From assembly GCF_003367235.1 (NCBI RefSeq), contig NZ_QRGP01000001.1:310001-374000 (forward strand): a stretch of 64,000 nucleotides of DNA. The letters are read 5' to 3'. The stretch is from Sphingorhabdus pulchriflava (GTDB lineage Bacteria; Pseudomonadota; Alphaproteobacteria; Sphingomonadales; Sphingomonadaceae). Both the position numbers and the translations under genes were made by a program. Each line of letters opens with the position of its first letter. Positions within the stretch are counted from its first letter, which is position 1. The notes below the pieces were generated by a model, which was not told where the DNA came from, made no database searches, and saw only the letters and a program-made list of their open reading frames with translations. Shown here in pieces: positions 10,028-19,436 of the stretch.

Positions 10028-10233
10028 GCAAGACTGAAGACTTCCGCGTCAAGACTGACGACCAGCTGGCTACCCAGCTCGGCGAGTTGAAGCGCGAGCA
10101 ATTCAACCTGCGCTTCCAGGGTGCGACTGGCCAGCTCGAAAAGCCGGCCCGTATCCGCGAAGTGCGTCGCGACATCGCGCGTATCAAGACCCTGCAAAGC
10201 GAGCGTGCAAACGCCGCCAAGCAGTCGGCATAA
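10024..10233 (+). CDS. rpmC: 50S ribosomal protein L29
   Basis: L29 lies beside L23 near the tunnel exit. ATG 10024 overlaps the rplP stop by four bases and gives 69 residues, [15 protein letters not shown], with the family signature [17 protein letters not shown] and [10 protein letters not shown]. Its length and place between rplP and rpsQ are standard. Confidence 0.96.
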   Translation: MSKTEDFRVKTDDQLATQLGELKREQFNLRFQGATGQLEKPARIREVRRDIARIKTLQSERANAAKQSA

Positions 10234-10245
10234 GGGAGCATAGCA

Positions 10246-10518
10246 ATGCCCAAACGTATTCTTACCGGCACTGTAGTGTCCGACAAGAACGACAAGACGG
10301 TCGTTGTGCTCGTCGAGCGCAAGGTGAAGCACCCGCTTTACGGCAAGATCATTCGTCGTTCGAAGAAATATCACGCCCATGACGAGTCGAACTCGGCAAA
10401 GGCTGGTGAAGTTGTTCGCATTCAGGAATGCGCACCGATTTCGAAGAACAAGAGCTGGACTTTGGTGGAACGCGTCAACGCGGCCCCCGAAGCTGCAGCC
10501 GAGCTGGCGGAGGGTTGA
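10246..10518 (+). CDS. rpsQ: 30S ribosomal protein S17
   Basis: S17 is an OB-fold primary 16S rRNA-binding protein. The 90 residues contain the signature [15 protein letters not shown] and the [14 protein letters not shown] strand. SD GGGAG is well placed before ATG 10246; rplN follows after three bases. Confidence 0.97.
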   Translation: MPKRILTGTVVSDKNDKTVVVLVERKVKHPLYGKIIRRSKKYHAHDESNSAKAGEVVRIQECAPISKNKSWTLVERVNAAPEAAAELAEG

Positions 10519-10521
10519 TCC

Positions 10522-10890
10522 ATGATTCAGATGCAATCAAACCTCGATGTTGCCGATAACTCTGGCGCCAAGCGCGTTCAGTGCATCAAGGTACTCGGCG
10601 GTTCCAAGCGCCGCACTGCGGGCGTTGGTGACATCATCGTAGTGTCGATCAAGGAAGCCCAGCCGCGCGGCAAGGTGAAGAAGGGCGACGTCCACAAGGC
10701 CGTCATTGTTCGCACCCGCAAGGATATTCGCCGCGCCGATGGCTCAGTAATCCGTTTCGACACCAACGCTGCCGTATTGATCGGCAACAACAAGGAGCCG
10801 ATCGGGACCCGTATTTTTGGCCCCGTCTGCCGTGAACTTCGTGCGAAAAACCACATGAAGATCATCAGCCTGGCGCCGGAGGTTTTGTAA
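10522..10890 (+). CDS. rplN: 50S ribosomal protein L14
   Basis: L14 forms an intersubunit bridge and is the RsfS silencing site. The 122 residues are the exact family length: [20 protein letters not shown], then [14 protein letters not shown], ending ISLAPEVL. The first gene of the spc segment; a GGAGG near its end is the SD of rplX. Confidence 0.98.
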   Translation: MIQMQSNLDVADNSGAKRVQCIKVLGGSKRRTAGVGDIIVVSIKEAQPRGKVKKGDVHKAVIVRTRKDIRRADGSVIRFDTNAAVLIGNNKEPIGTRIFGPVCRELRAKNHMKIISLAPEVL

Positions 10891-10891
10891 G

Positions 10892-11215
10892 ATGGCAATG
10901 GCAAAAATCAAAAAGGGTGACACCGTCGTGGTGCTCGCTGGCAAGGACAAGGGTAAGACTGGTGAAGTCACCCGTGTCGATCCGAAGGCTGACAAGGTTG
11001 TCGTTTCGGGTGTGAACGTCCGCGTTCGCCATGCGAAGCCCACCCAGGCAGACCCGCAGGGCGGCAAGAAGCCGTTCGAAGCACCGCTGCACATTTCGAA
11101 TGTGGCACTCGCCGATCCCAAGACCGGTAAGCCGACCCGCGTTCGCATTGAAGCCGGCAAAGATGGCAAGAAAGTTCGTGTTGCCGTCAAGTCCGGGGAG
11201 AAGGTCGATGGCTGA
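10892..11215 (+). CDS. rplX: 50S ribosomal protein L24
   Basis: L24 is an assembly initiator that binds 23S domain I through a KOW motif, seen here as [23 protein letters not shown] 10892 is preferred over ATG 10898 since SD GGAGG (10878-10882) is nine bases from 10892; the product has 107 residues. It overlaps rplE by eight bases. Confidence 0.96.
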   Translation: MAMAKIKKGDTVVVLAGKDKGKTGEVTRVDPKADKVVVSGVNVRVRHAKPTQADPQGGKKPFEAPLHISNVALADPKTGKPTRVRIEAGKDGKKVRVAVKSGEKVDG

Positions 11216-11792
11216 TCAAAAATATACACCGCGCATGAAGCAGCGCTATGACGATGTAATCGTCAAGGCGATGACCGAAAAATTCGGTTATACCAACCGC
11301 TTCGCTGTGCCGAAGATCGAAAAAATCACGCTCAACATGGGTGTTGGCGAAGGTTCGCAGGACAAGAAAAAGGTCCAGACCGCGCTTGCCGAAATGGAAC
11401 TGATTGCTGGCCAGAAGCCGGTCGTCACCAAGGCGAAAAAGTCGATCGCAGGCTTCAAGCTGCGCGAAGGCATGCCCATTGGCGTCAAGGTGACCATGCG
11501 TCGCCAGCAGATGTACGAATTCCTCGATCGTCTCGTGACGATTGCGATGCCGCGCATCCGCGACTTCCGTGGCCTGAACCCGAAAAGCTTCGACGGTCGT
11601 GGCAACTTCGCCATGGGCCTGAAAGAGCAGATCATCTTTCCGGAAATCAGCTATGACGCAATCGATACCGTCCGCGGTATGGACGTCATCGTAACCACCA
11701 CCGCCAACAGCGACGACGAAGCCCGCGAGCTTCTCCGCCTGTTCGGCTTCCCCTTCCCGCAAGAACAAGCAGAGGAAAAGGAAGCGGCTTAA
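11208..11792 (+). CDS. rplE: 50S ribosomal protein L5
   Basis: L5 binds 5S rRNA in the central protuberance. ATG 11208, inside the end of rplX and preceded by GGGGAG, gives 194 residues starting [16 protein letters not shown], with the family motif [13 protein letters not shown] and [21 protein letters not shown] short acidic tail ([10 protein letters not shown]) extends past the E. coli end. Confidence 0.97.
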   Translation: MADQKYTPRMKQRYDDVIVKAMTEKFGYTNRFAVPKIEKITLNMGVGEGSQDKKKVQTALAEMELIAGQKPVVTKAKKSIAGFKLREGMPIGVKVTMRRQQMYEFLDRLVTIAMPRIRDFRGLNPKSFDGRGNFAMGLKEQIIFPEISYDAIDTVRGMDVIVTTTANSDDEARELLRLFGFPFPQEQAEEKEAA

Positions 11793-11836
11793 TGTCCGCT
11801 TTCGCCCTCTTGTCAGAAAGGACGAGAACTTAAGTC

Positions 11837-12142
11837 ATGGCGAAACTGAGTTCCATTAATAAAAATGAGCGTCGTAAGAAGCTCGTCAAGAAATATGCAG
11901 GGCAATATGCCCGGCTGAAGGCAATTGCCAATGACGAGTCGAAAGACGAAAGCGAGCGCTTGATCGCGCGCCTTAAACTGGCCGAGATCCCGCGCAATGG
12001 CAACCCGACCCGCGTTCGCAACCGCTGCGAAACCACGGGCCGTCCGCGCGCTTATTACCGCAAATTCCGGCTCTGCCGTATCCAGTTGCGCGATCTGGCC
12101 AATAAGGGCCTGATCCCCGGCGTGACGAAATCGAGCTGGTAA
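11837..12142 (+). CDS. rpsN: 30S ribosomal protein S14
   Basis: S14 belongs to the 30S head. The 101 residues are the long, zinc-independent type: [20 protein letters not shown] lacks the paired CxxC motifs of the short zinc form. It starts 44 bases after rplE with SD GAAAGGACGAG upstream. Confidence 0.97.
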   Translation: MAKLSSINKNERRKKLVKKYAGQYARLKAIANDESKDESERLIARLKLAEIPRNGNPTRVRNRCETTGRPRAYYRKFRLCRIQLRDLANKGLIPGVTKSSW

Positions 12143-12154
12143 GGGATAGAGAAA

Positions 12155-12550
12155 ATGGCATTGACCGATCCTTTGGGTGATATGCTCACCCGCATCCGCA
12201 ACGGCCAGCGCGCGAAGAAAGACTCTGTCGTTTCGCCCGCTTCGAAGCTGCGTACCCGCGTCCTCGACGTGTTGCAGCGCGAAGGCTATATCCGTGGCTA
12301 CAGCGAAGAAGCACTGGGCGCCCACAAGGGCCTGCGCATCGAGCTGAAATATTTCGAAGGCCAGCCTGCGATCCAGCATGTTGCGCGCGTTTCGAAACCC
12401 GGCCGCCGCGTCTATTCGGGCAGCAGCGAGCTTCCCGTTATCCGCAACGGCCTGGGCATCACCATCGTTTCCACCCCGAAGGGTGTGCTCTCGGACGCCG
12501 AAGCACGCGAAGCCAATGTCGGCGGTGAAATCCTGGCGGAGGTGTTCTAA
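12155..12550 (+). CDS. rpsH: 30S ribosomal protein S8
   Basis: S8 is a primary 16S binder and, in E. coli, the translational repressor of the spc operon. The 131 residues start [18 protein letters not shown] and end with the signature [22 protein letters not shown]. Its stop shares a base with the rplF start (TAATG). I did not find an obvious S8-target mimic by eye. Confidence 0.97.
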   Translation: MALTDPLGDMLTRIRNGQRAKKDSVVSPASKLRTRVLDVLQREGYIRGYSEEALGAHKGLRIELKYFEGQPAIQHVARVSKPGRRVYSGSSELPVIRNGLGITIVSTPKGVLSDAEAREANVGGEILAEVF

Positions 12551-13083
12551 TGAGCCGCATTGGTAAGAAACCGGTTGCTATTCCTGCAGGCGTCACTGCC
12601 AGCATGGGTGATGGCACCTTGTCGGTAAAGGGGCCCAAGGGCGAACTGACCATGCCGATGAGCGACCTCATTTCCTACGAAATGAAGGACGAAGGCCTTT
12701 CGGTCATGCCAGCGAACAAGAGCAAAGAAGCTCGCGCATTCTGGGGCATGCAACGTACGTTGGTTCAGAACCTGGTCACCGGCGTGACCGAAGGCTTCAC
12801 CAAGGTCCTCGAAATCACCGGCGTCGGCTATCGTGCCAACGCGCAGGGCCGTAACCTGAAGCTTCAGCTTGGTTACAGCCATGACGTGGATTTCGCGATC
12901 CCCGAAGGAATTGAAATCAAGACGCCCGATAACACCACGGTGGAAATAACGGGCATCGACAAGCAGAAGGTAGGGCAGGTTGCTGCCGAAATCCGTCGCT
13001 GGAGGAAGCCGGAACCCTATAAGGGCAAGGGCATCAAGTACCGCGGCGAATATATCTTCCGCAAAGAAGGGAAGAAGAAATAA
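12550..13083 (+). CDS. rplF: 50S ribosomal protein L6
   Basis: L6 stabilises the base of the L7/L12 stalk next to the sarcin-ricin loop. The 177 residues show [15 protein letters not shown] and the C-terminal signature [20 protein letters not shown]. One-base overlap with rpsH; rplR follows after three bases. Confidence 0.97.
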   Translation: MSRIGKKPVAIPAGVTASMGDGTLSVKGPKGELTMPMSDLISYEMKDEGLSVMPANKSKEARAFWGMQRTLVQNLVTGVTEGFTKVLEITGVGYRANAQGRNLKLQLGYSHDVDFAIPEGIEIKTPDNTTVEITGIDKQKVGQVAAEIRRWRKPEPYKGKGIKYRGEYIFRKEGKKK

Positions 13084-13086
13084 GCC

Positions 13087-13440
13087 ATGGCAAAGCTCTC
13101 TCTCTTTGAAAAGCGCCGCCAGCGCGTCCGTTCGAAACTGCGTTCGCAGGTTGCCGGTCGTCCGCGTCTTTCGGTGCACCGCACAGGCCGGCACATCTAC
13201 GCCCAGATTATCGACGATTCCAAGGGCGTCACCGTTGCTTCGGCTTCGACCAACGACAAGGCGGTCAAAACGAAAAACGGATCGACCTCTGCAGCTGCTG
13301 CCGAAGTTGGCAAGCGCGTTGCAGAAGCCGCGAAAAAGGCTGGCGTGACCAGCGTTGTGTTCGATCGCGGCGGTTTCCTGTTCCATGGCCGCGTCAAGGC
13401 GCTGGCCGATGCTGCCCGTGAAGGCGGGCTGGAGTTCTGA
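13087..13440 (+). CDS. rplR: 50S ribosomal protein L18
   Basis: L18 carries 5S rRNA into the large subunit. The 117 residues contain [20 protein letters not shown] and the C-terminal [20 protein letters not shown]. The stop TGA shares its last base with the first of two adjacent ATG codons of rpsE. Confidence 0.97.
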   Translation: MAKLSLFEKRRQRVRSKLRSQVAGRPRLSVHRTGRHIYAQIIDDSKGVTVASASTNDKAVKTKNGSTSAAAAEVGKRVAEAAKKAGVTSVVFDRGGFLFHGRVKALADAAREGGLEF

Positions 13441-14132
13441 TGATGGCTGACGAAAACAACACAAACGAAAACGTCGTCGTCGACGCAGCTGCTCCTGAAG
13501 CAGTTGAAGCCGAAGGTGGCCGTCGTGGCCGCGGTCGTGGACGTGGCGAAGGTGGCGGTCGTGGCCGTCGCGATGACCGTCGTCCCCGCGAAGAAAAGGA
13601 AGATGACGGCACGATCGAAAAGCTCGTGCACATCAACCGCGTTTCGAAGACCGTAAAAGGCGGTAAGCGCTTTGGTTTCGCAGCGCTCGTCGTTGTCGGT
13701 GACGGTCAGGGTCGTGTCGGCTTTGGCCATGGCAAGGCGCGCGAAGTGCCGGAAGCTATCAACAAGGCAACCGCAGCCGCGAAGAAGAAAATGATCCGCG
13801 TTCCGTTGAAAGACGGTCGCACGCTGCATCATGACGGCAATGGCCGTTTCGGTGCCGGTAACGTCTATGTCCGCTCGGCACCTGCCGGTACGGGTATCAT
13901 CGCCGGTGGTCCGATGCGCGCTGTGTTCGAAAGCCTTGGTGTTGCCGACGTGGTGACCAAGTCAATCGGTACGTCAAACCCTTATAACATGGTCCGCGCT
14001 ACCTTCGCCGCTCTGGTCGACCAGACCAGCCCGAAGTCGGTTGCGCAGCGTCGTGGCAAGAAAATCGCTGACCTTCTGGGTCGCGGTGGCAGCAAGACTG
14101 CTGAAGCCGACGCCGAAGCTATTGCGGAGTAA
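13440..14132 (+). CDS. rpsE: 30S ribosomal protein S5 with extended N-terminus
   Basis: S5 controls decoding accuracy with S4 and S12 and lines the mRNA entry path. The canonical fold begins around residue 55 ([20 protein letters not shown]). It is preceded by some 55 residues made of a short acidic segment and an RGG-like stretch ([20 protein letters not shown]), and followed by a short tail, giving 230 residues against 167 in E. coli. Two ATGs (13440 and 13443) are equally possible starts. The spectinomycin loop looks normal. Confidence 0.97.
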   Translation: MMADENNTNENVVVDAAAPEAVEAEGGRRGRGRGRGEGGGRGRRDDRRPREEKEDDGTIEKLVHINRVSKTVKGGKRFGFAALVVVGDGQGRVGFGHGKAREVPEAINKATAAAKKKMIRVPLKDGRTLHHDGNGRFGAGNVYVRSAPAGTGIIAGGPMRAVFESLGVADVVTKSIGTSNPYNMVRATFAALVDQTSPKSVAQRRGKKIADLLGRGGSKTAEADAEAIAE

Positions 14133-14138
14133 GCGATA

Positions 14139-14315
14139 ATGGCAAAGATCAAAATCAAGCAGACCGGTTCGCCGATCCGCCGCCCCGCTGTTCAGCGCAA
14201 GACGCTGCAGGGTCTGGGCCTCGACAAAATGCATAAGGTGGTCGAACTTGAAGACACCGCCGAAGTGCGCGGCATGATCCGCTCTGTGCGGCACATGGTT
14301 GAAGTCATCGGCTAA
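14139..14315 (+). CDS. rpmD: 50S ribosomal protein L30
   Basis: ATG 14139 to TAA 14313-14315 encodes 58 residues: [20 protein letters not shown], then [19 protein letters not shown] and [14 protein letters not shown]. This is the complete L30 fold and the usual length. It lies six bases after rpsE, in the standard place before rplO. Confidence 0.97.
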   Translation: MAKIKIKQTGSPIRRPAVQRKTLQGLGLDKMHKVVELEDTAEVRGMIRSVRHMVEVIG

Positions 14316-14323
14316 AATACAAT

Positions 14324-14345
14324 CCTCTCCCGCTTGTGGGGGAGG
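14324..14345 (+). repeat. CCTCTCCC palindromic unit between rpmD and rplO
   Basis: CCTCTCCC (14324-14331) pairs with GGGGGAGG (14338-14345) around a 6-nt loop. The arms match the first hairpin of the larger element at 21547-21690, so I take it as a short copy of the same palindromic repeat. Its 3' arm is SD-like but lies 33 bases from the rplO ATG. Confidence 0.5.
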
Positions 14346-14377
14346 TGCGCGAAACAAAGCGAAAGCGAGTGCAAGAC

Positions 14378-14893
14378 ATGAAACTTAACGACATCCGTGA
14401 CAATGAAGGCGCACGTCATCGCAAGATGCGCGTAGGCCGCGGTATCGGTTCGGGCAAAGGCAAGACCTCTGGCCGCGGCCAAAAGGGTCAGAAGAGCCGT
14501 TCGGGCGTAGCCGTAAAGGGCTTTGAAGGCGGTCAGATGCCCCTTCACATGCGTATTCCGAAGCGTGGCTTCAACAACATCTTTGCCAAGGACTATGCCG
14601 AAGTGAATCTGGGCATGATCCAGAAGTTCATCGACGCGAAGAAGCTCGACGCCAAGGCTGTCATTGATCAGGCCGCGCTGCGCGCTGCTGGACTGTCGCG
14701 TGGTGGCAAGGATGGCGTCCGCATCCTCGCCAAGGGCACGCTGACTGCAAAGGTCAACCTGTCGGTGGCCGGTGCATCAAAGGCTGCTGTTGAAGCTGTC
14801 GAAAAGGCTGGCGGCAAGGTCGAAATCTTGACCGTGAAGCCTGCGGCCGAAAAAGCTGCCGAAAAGAAGGGCAGCGCCAAGAAGGCCAAGTGA
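14378..14893 (+). CDS. rplO: 50S ribosomal protein L15
   Basis: L15 is a late-assembly protein contacting 23S and 5S regions. ATG 14378 gives 171 residues starting [20 protein letters not shown], with [20 protein letters not shown] and [22 protein letters not shown] at 14336 in the same frame lies inside the palindromic repeat and is rejected. The C-terminal 25 residues are a Lys/Ala-rich extension relative to E. coli (144 aa). Confidence 0.96.
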   Translation: MKLNDIRDNEGARHRKMRVGRGIGSGKGKTSGRGQKGQKSRSGVAVKGFEGGQMPLHMRIPKRGFNNIFAKDYAEVNLGMIQKFIDAKKLDAKAVIDQAALRAAGLSRGGKDGVRILAKGTLTAKVNLSVAGASKAAVEAVEKAGGKVEILTVKPAAEKAAEKKGSAKKAK

Positions 14894-14923
14894 TTAAAGA
14901 GGCATAGTCCTCTTGTGCAACAG

Positions 14924-14992
14924 ACCCCGCGTCCCGATATTGGCCTTGGCTGATATGGGCTGCGGGGTTTGGTGTTTCCGGGCCACGGAAAC
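14924..14992 (+). promoter_or_regulatory. paired hairpins in the rplO-secY spacer
   Basis: ACCCCGC (14924-14930) pairs with GCGGGGT (14962-14968), and inside it CCC-ATAT pairs with ATAT-GGG. A second hairpin, GTTTCCG (14974-14980) with CGGAAAC (14986-14992), follows directly. Neither has a proper T-run. This is the longest spacer in the spc segment (178 bases). Confidence 0.5.
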
Positions 14993-15071
14993 ATCGACAT
15001 GTGAATTCGGGGTAGATTGCTCCCGCCGCAACGGCTAGCGCAGCAATCGGGAATCAAGGGAAAGTAATTTC

Positions 15072-16445
15072 ATGGCATCGCGAGCCGACAAAATGGCATC
15101 CGGCGTAAATTTTTCGAATTTCGGAAAAGCCACCGATCTGAAGAGCCGGATATGGTTCACCATCGGCGCGCTCATCGTATTTCGTCTTTTGAGCTTCGTT
15201 CCGTTGCCGGGTGTCGACCCGGTCGCGCAGGCAGCGCTTTATGCGAATAACGCAGCGGGCGGTGTCCTTGATATCTTCAACACTTTCTCGGGCGGTTCGC
15301 TGGAGCGCATGAGTTTGATTGCGCTTGGTGTGATGCCCTATATTACCGCGTCCATCGTCGTACAACTGGCAGCTTCGCTGTCACCGACGCTCGCCGCGAT
15401 CAAAAAAGAAGGCGAAAGCGGCCGTAAAAAGCTGAACCAATATACCCGCTATGGCACGGTGCTTTTGACCGCTGTGCAGGGCTTTTTCCTGGCTTCCGGG
15501 CTTGAATCGCTTGCTGCCGCCAACGGAATTCGGGCGGTTGTTGAACCCGGCCTGATGTTCCGCGTGGTCGCCACCATCAGTCTTGTCGGCGGCACGCTGT
15601 TCCTGATGTGGCTGGGCGAACAGATTACCAGCCGTGGCATCGGCAACGGTATTTCGCTCATCATCATGGCCGGTATCGTTGCGCAGATGCCGCGTCTGGT
15701 TGCCAACCTGCTTGAAGGCGGTCGCACCGGCTCGATCAGCGGCGTCATCGTCGTTGGCTTCATCGCGATGTTCGTGGGCCTGACGCTGCTCATTTGCTTC
15801 GTCGAAAGGGCGCAGCGACGGGTGCTTGTCCAATATCCAAAACGTGCGACGCAGCGCGGCATGATGCAAGCGGATCGCAGCCACTTGCCGCTGAAGCTAA
15901 ACACCGCTGGCGTTATCCCGCCAATCTTTGCTTCTTCGCTTCTGCTGCTGCCGACGACGATCGTCCAACTTGGGGGCGCACCTGTCGGTGACAATGCAGC
16001 TGGCGATTACGTGCAGCAATTGCTGCAATGGTTGCAGCATGGGCAGCCGATTTATCTGCTGCTATACGGCCTAGGCATTGTGTTCTTCTGCTTCTTCTAC
16101 ACGGCGGTTGTCTTCAACCCCGAAGAAACGGCCGAGAATCTGAAAAAGGCCGGCGGCTTCATTCCGGGCATCCGACCCGGCAAGAATACGCAGGACTACC
16201 TTGATTATGTGCTGACGCGCATCACCGTGCTGGGTGCGGCTTATTTGACATTGGTCTGTCTCCTCCCCGATTTCATGATGGGGCAAACGGGGCAGCAGCA
16301 GTTCTTCGTTCTTGGCGGCACCAGCTTGCTGATTCTGGTCAATGTGACGGTCGATACGATCGCGCAGATCCAGGGTCATCTGATGGCGCACCAATATGGT
16401 GATCTGCTGAAGAAAGCGAAATTGAAGGGCAATCGCGGACGCTGA
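15072..16445 (+). CDS. secY: preprotein translocase subunit SecY
   Basis: SecY is the inner-membrane channel of the Sec translocon. The 457 residues have ten hydrophobic helices, beginning after MASRADKMASGVNFSNFGKA, a cytosolic loop QYPKRATQRGMMQADRSHLP (loop C4/5) and a basic C-terminus KKAKLKGNRGR. It is co-directional with rplO and adk. Confidence 0.98.
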   Translation: MASRADKMASGVNFSNFGKATDLKSRIWFTIGALIVFRLLSFVPLPGVDPVAQAALYANNAAGGVLDIFNTFSGGSLERMSLIALGVMPYITASIVVQLAASLSPTLAAIKKEGESGRKKLNQYTRYGTVLLTAVQGFFLASGLESLAAANGIRAVVEPGLMFRVVATISLVGGTLFLMWLGEQITSRGIGNGISLIIMAGIVAQMPRLVANLLEGGRTGSISGVIVVGFIAMFVGLTLLICFVERAQRRVLVQYPKRATQRGMMQADRSHLPLKLNTAGVIPPIFASSLLLLPTTIVQLGGAPVGDNAAGDYVQQLLQWLQHGQPIYLLLYGLGIVFFCFFYTAVVFNPEETAENLKKAGGFIPGIRPGKNTQDYLDYVLTRITVLGAAYLTLVCLLPDFMMGQTGQQQFFVLGGTSLLILVNVTVDTIAQIQGHLMAHQYGDLLKKAKLKGNRGR

Positions 16446-16480
16446 TCCGGTTGGCCGCCGAATAAAGGGGCAGGGGTAAA

Positions 16481-17137
16481 GTGAGCAAGACGCTGAACAT
16501 CATTCTTCTCGGCCCTCCTGGTGCCGGCAAGGGAACGCAAGCTGGTAATCTTGTCGACAGTCGCGGCATGGTTCAGTTGTCCACCGGCGACATGTTGCGT
16601 GCAGCGGTGAAGGCAGGCACCCCTATCGGCCTTCAAGCCAAAGCTGTGATGGATGCGGGCGAACTGGTATCCGACGAAATCGTATCCGGCATTATTGGTG
16701 AGGCGCTTGATCAACTGTCTGCGGACACGGGCGTCATTTTTGACGGTTATCCCCGTACCGATGCGCAGGCACATGCGCTCGATTCAATACTCGATGAACG
16801 CGGCCGCACTTTGCATCATGTCATCGAACTGGTGGTCGACGAAGATGCGCTGGTCGAACGGATTGTCGGCCGCTTCACTTGCGCCAATTGCGGTGAGGGC
16901 TATCACGACACGTTCAAAACGCCCGCCAAGGATGGCGTCTGCGACAAATGCGGATCGACCGAATTCAAACGCCGTCCGGATGACAATGAAGAAACAGTCC
17001 GCACCCGCATGGCCGAATATCGCGCCAAGACTGAACCGATTTTGCCTATCTATGAAGCCCGTGGTGTGGTCAGCAAAGTCGACGGCATGGCTGATATCGA
17101 TGAAGTCACCAAGGCCATCGACGATATTCTCGACTGA
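16481..17137 (+). CDS. adk: adenylate kinase with a Cys4 zinc-type LID
   Basis: Adenylate kinase interconverts ATP + AMP and 2 ADP. The GTG start at 16481 gives 218 residues with the P-loop LGPPGAGKGTQA near residue 10 and LSTGDMLR. The LID is the long form and carries C-x2-C-x16-C-x2-C (FTCANCGEG ... VCDKCGSTE), a structural zinc site common in Gram-positives and rarer in Gram-negatives. It follows secY, as in most bacteria. Confidence 0.97.
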   Translation: MSKTLNIILLGPPGAGKGTQAGNLVDSRGMVQLSTGDMLRAAVKAGTPIGLQAKAVMDAGELVSDEIVSGIIGEALDQLSADTGVIFDGYPRTDAQAHALDSILDERGRTLHHVIELVVDEDALVERIVGRFTCANCGEGYHDTFKTPAKDGVCDKCGSTEFKRRPDDNEETVRTRMAEYRAKTEPILPIYEARGVVSKVDGMADIDEVTKAIDDILD

Positions 17138-17196
17138 GTTGGCCTAGCCCTGCAATCGTCGTTGCCGAGAGCATATCCTCGCGGCTAATAAGGCGC

Positions 17197-17961
17197 ATGA
17201 TAAAAACCATTGCATCGGCCATCACAATGATGGCGCTATTCGCGACCCCTGCCGCGGCAGAGGTCAAAACCATGACCGAGCAAGGCTTTTCTACACTTCA
17301 TGCCGCCGATGTGCTCGCAAAGCCGGAAGATGTCTGGAAGCGTTTGCTTGCACCCAAGGATTGGTGGAATCCCTCACATAGCTGGTCAGGCAGCACTGAA
17401 GGTTTCTACATCGATCCGCAGGCTGGCGGCTGCTTTTGCGAATTGTTCCAGGAAAAGGACAAGGACGGCAAGATCGTCACCAAAGGTAGTGTCGAACATA
17501 TGCGCGTCATCTTTGCCCAACCGGCCAAAGTGCTTCGCATGCGGGGAAGTCTTGGGCCTTTGCAGGCAGAGGCAGTGACAGGGACTTTGACCGTCGCAAT
17601 GGAGCCGTTGAAAAGCGGGGCAGGGACGCGGGTCAGCTTTTCCTATGTTGTTGGCGGCTATATGCGCTTCAAAACCGCAGATATCGGACCCGCCGTTGAC
17701 GCCGTGCTGCGCGAACAGTTTGACCGGATGATCAAGCCGCTTGGCAAGGTCGTCGGAAATGAGTCGGGTGATGCACCGGATACGGACAAGAAGAAGGAAG
17801 CGAAGCCGGATGTTGAGCCACCCGTGAAAACTGAAACTGAGAGTTTGGAAAAGCGCACGGGGCTCGACGAAGTGGTCGAAGCGATCGAGCCTGAACCCAA
17901 AGTTGGAAAGCCGGAAGCAGTCGAACCAGACACGGGTGAAACCGCCGAGCAGCCTGAATAG
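17197..17961 (+). CDS. exported SRPBCC/START-like protein
   Basis: The 254-residue product has a signal peptide (MIKTIASAITMMALFATPAA, cleavage near AAA-E). Residues about 35-180 look like an SRPBCC (polyketide-cyclase/AHSA1-like) fold, with VWKRLLAPKDWWNPSHSWSG and CFCELFQE. The last 70 residues are a Lys/Glu/Pro-rich disordered tail. It starts 59 bases after adk and is followed at once by the protease-ligase pair. Family assignment is from pattern only; no ligand is implied. Confidence 0.7.
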   Translation: MIKTIASAITMMALFATPAAAEVKTMTEQGFSTLHAADVLAKPEDVWKRLLAPKDWWNPSHSWSGSTEGFYIDPQAGGCFCELFQEKDKDGKIVTKGSVEHMRVIFAQPAKVLRMRGSLGPLQAEAVTGTLTVAMEPLKSGAGTRVSFSYVVGGYMRFKTADIGPAVDAVLREQFDRMIKPLGKVVGNESGDAPDTDKKKEAKPDVEPPVKTETESLEKRTGLDEVVEAIEPEPKVGKPEAVEPDTGETAEQPE

Positions 17962-17967
17962 GCTGTG

Positions 17968-18459
17968 ATGTCCGGCAGGGCCAAGTCCGTGCAACGACGG
18001 TCTAAATCCGGTTCGCGAACCAAGGCCGAAATCGGCTGGTGCGAACTTGTCGATCTGCCGGGGCTCGGCCTCTCCGCGATTCATGCCAAAATGGATACAG
18101 GAGCTGCTACATCATCTATTCACGCCACCCGGATAAGGCCTTTCGAACGTGACGGCATCGATTGGGTAGAATTCTGGTTCCGCCCCTTTCCCGGCGAAAA
18201 AGCCCGTCGTTTCGAAGCCCCTTTGGTGGACCGGCGTCAGGTGCGCAGTTCGAACGGCGAAAGGCAGCATCGCTTTGTCATCGAAACGCAAATCTGTTTG
18301 GGTAAGTTGTGCTGGAAATCTGAGCTGACACTGGCGAACCGCCGGTCAATGGCCTTTCCCATCCTGATCGGACGGCGGGCCTTGCGCCGGGGGCTGATGC
18401 TGGTGAACAGCGGTCGCAAATGGGTGCTGGGAAAACCCGCACCATCGGAGGAAAAATGA
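17968..18459 (+). CDS. rimB: RimB-like retropepsin-type aspartic protease (Zn_protease/DUF785 family)
   Basis: The 163 residues contain [13 protein letters not shown] (Asp43-Thr-Gly-Ala), the single-copy DTGA motif of retropepsin-like proteases, and [19 protein letters not shown] near the end. This family is habitually encoded beside RimK; in Pseudomonas RimB opposes or controls RimK-made poly-glutamate tails. I prefer ATG 17968 to GTG 17965. Its stop overlaps the rimK start (ATGA), so the two are translationally coupled. No rimA homologue is nearby. Confidence 0.82.
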   Translation: MSGRAKSVQRRSKSGSRTKAEIGWCELVDLPGLGLSAIHAKMDTGAATSSIHATRIRPFERDGIDWVEFWFRPFPGEKARRFEAPLVDRRQVRSSNGERQHRFVIETQICLGKLCWKSELTLANRRSMAFPILIGRRALRRGLMLVNSGRKWVLGKPAPSEEK

Positions 18460-19361
18460 AAATCGCCATGCTCGCGCGGAATGCCGGGCTTTATTCGCAC
18501 CAACGCCTTGCTGAAGCAGCACGCGCGCGGGGGCATGAAATTGACATATTGAACACGTTGCGAGTGACGATGAACATCACCTCGCACCGACCCGAAGCCT
18601 ATTATCAGGGTGAGAAGATCAAGCGCTATGACGCGGTCATTCCGCGCATCGGGGCGTCAGTGACCTTTTACGGGCTGGCCGTGCTGCGCCAGTTTGAGAT
18701 GATGAAAATCTGGTCGCTGAACGAAAGTGTCGCAATCGGCCGGTCGCGTGACAAGCTGCGCAGTCTGCAGATACTGGCGCGCAAGGGGCTCGGGCTGCCG
18801 GTCACAGCCTTCGCCCACGATCCGCGCCAGACGGGTGAGGTGATCCAGATGGTCGGCGGCGCACCGGTGGTGATCAAGCTGCTTGAGGGCACGCAGGGCA
18901 TCGGCGTCGTGTTGGCTGAAACCGAAAACAGCGCGCGCTCGGTGATCGAGGCTTTTCGCGGCGCCAATGTGAACATCCTGGTGCAGGAGTTTATCAAGGA
19001 AGCCAATGGCACCGATATCCGTGCCTTTGTTATCGGTAACAAGGTGGTTGCGGCGATGGAGCGGCAGGGTGCGGATGACGATTTCCGGTCGAATCTCCAT
19101 CGCGGCGGAACGGCTAATGCGATCAAGATAACGCCGGAAGAGCGCTCGACCGCCGTTCGCGCTGCCCGTGCGATGGGCCTGAACGTTGCGGGCGTCGATA
19201 TGTTGCGCTCCAATCACGGGCCGGTCATCATGGAGGTGAACAGTTCGCCGGGCTTGGAAGGCATCGAGAAAGCGACCAATAAGGATATCGCGACCAGGAT
19301 CATCGAGTTTATCGAAGAAAATGCGGTTGCGGGGAAGACGGCAACCAAGGGTAAGGGATAA
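18456..19361 (+). CDS. rimK: RimK-type ATP-grasp ligase (ribosomal protein S6 glutamate ligase family)
   Basis: RimK enzymes add Glu residues to the C-terminus of ribosomal protein S6 using ATP. The 301 residues show a RimK pre-ATP-grasp domain ([20 protein letters not shown]), the ATP-binding [33 protein letters not shown], and the metal-binding [18 protein letters not shown] 18456 with SD GGAGG is preferred over an upstream GTG. It is embedded in the ribosomal super-cluster between adk and rpsM. The substrate here is inferred, as S6 is not in the window. Confidence 0.93.
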   Translation: MKIAMLARNAGLYSHQRLAEAARARGHEIDILNTLRVTMNITSHRPEAYYQGEKIKRYDAVIPRIGASVTFYGLAVLRQFEMMKIWSLNESVAIGRSRDKLRSLQILARKGLGLPVTAFAHDPRQTGEVIQMVGGAPVVIKLLEGTQGIGVVLAETENSARSVIEAFRGANVNILVQEFIKEANGTDIRAFVIGNKVVAAMERQGADDDFRSNLHRGGTANAIKITPEERSTAVRAARAMGLNVAGVDMLRSNHGPVIMEVNSSPGLEGIEKATNKDIATRIIEFIEENAVAGKTATKGKG

Positions 19362-19386
19362 GCGCCAAAGCACGGAAAGCTGCGGC

Positions 19387-19415
19387 TTGACACTGCGCCC
19401 GACTCACCTTAAAGA
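19387..19415 (+). promoter_or_regulatory. candidate promoter upstream of rpsM
   Basis: A perfect TTGACA (19387-19392) is followed after exactly 17 bases by TAAAGA (19410-19415), a moderate -10. Transcription from here would begin about 15 bases before the terminator hairpin at 19437. Confidence 0.45.
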
Positions 19416-19436
19416 CGCTTCATCCGACACACTGGT

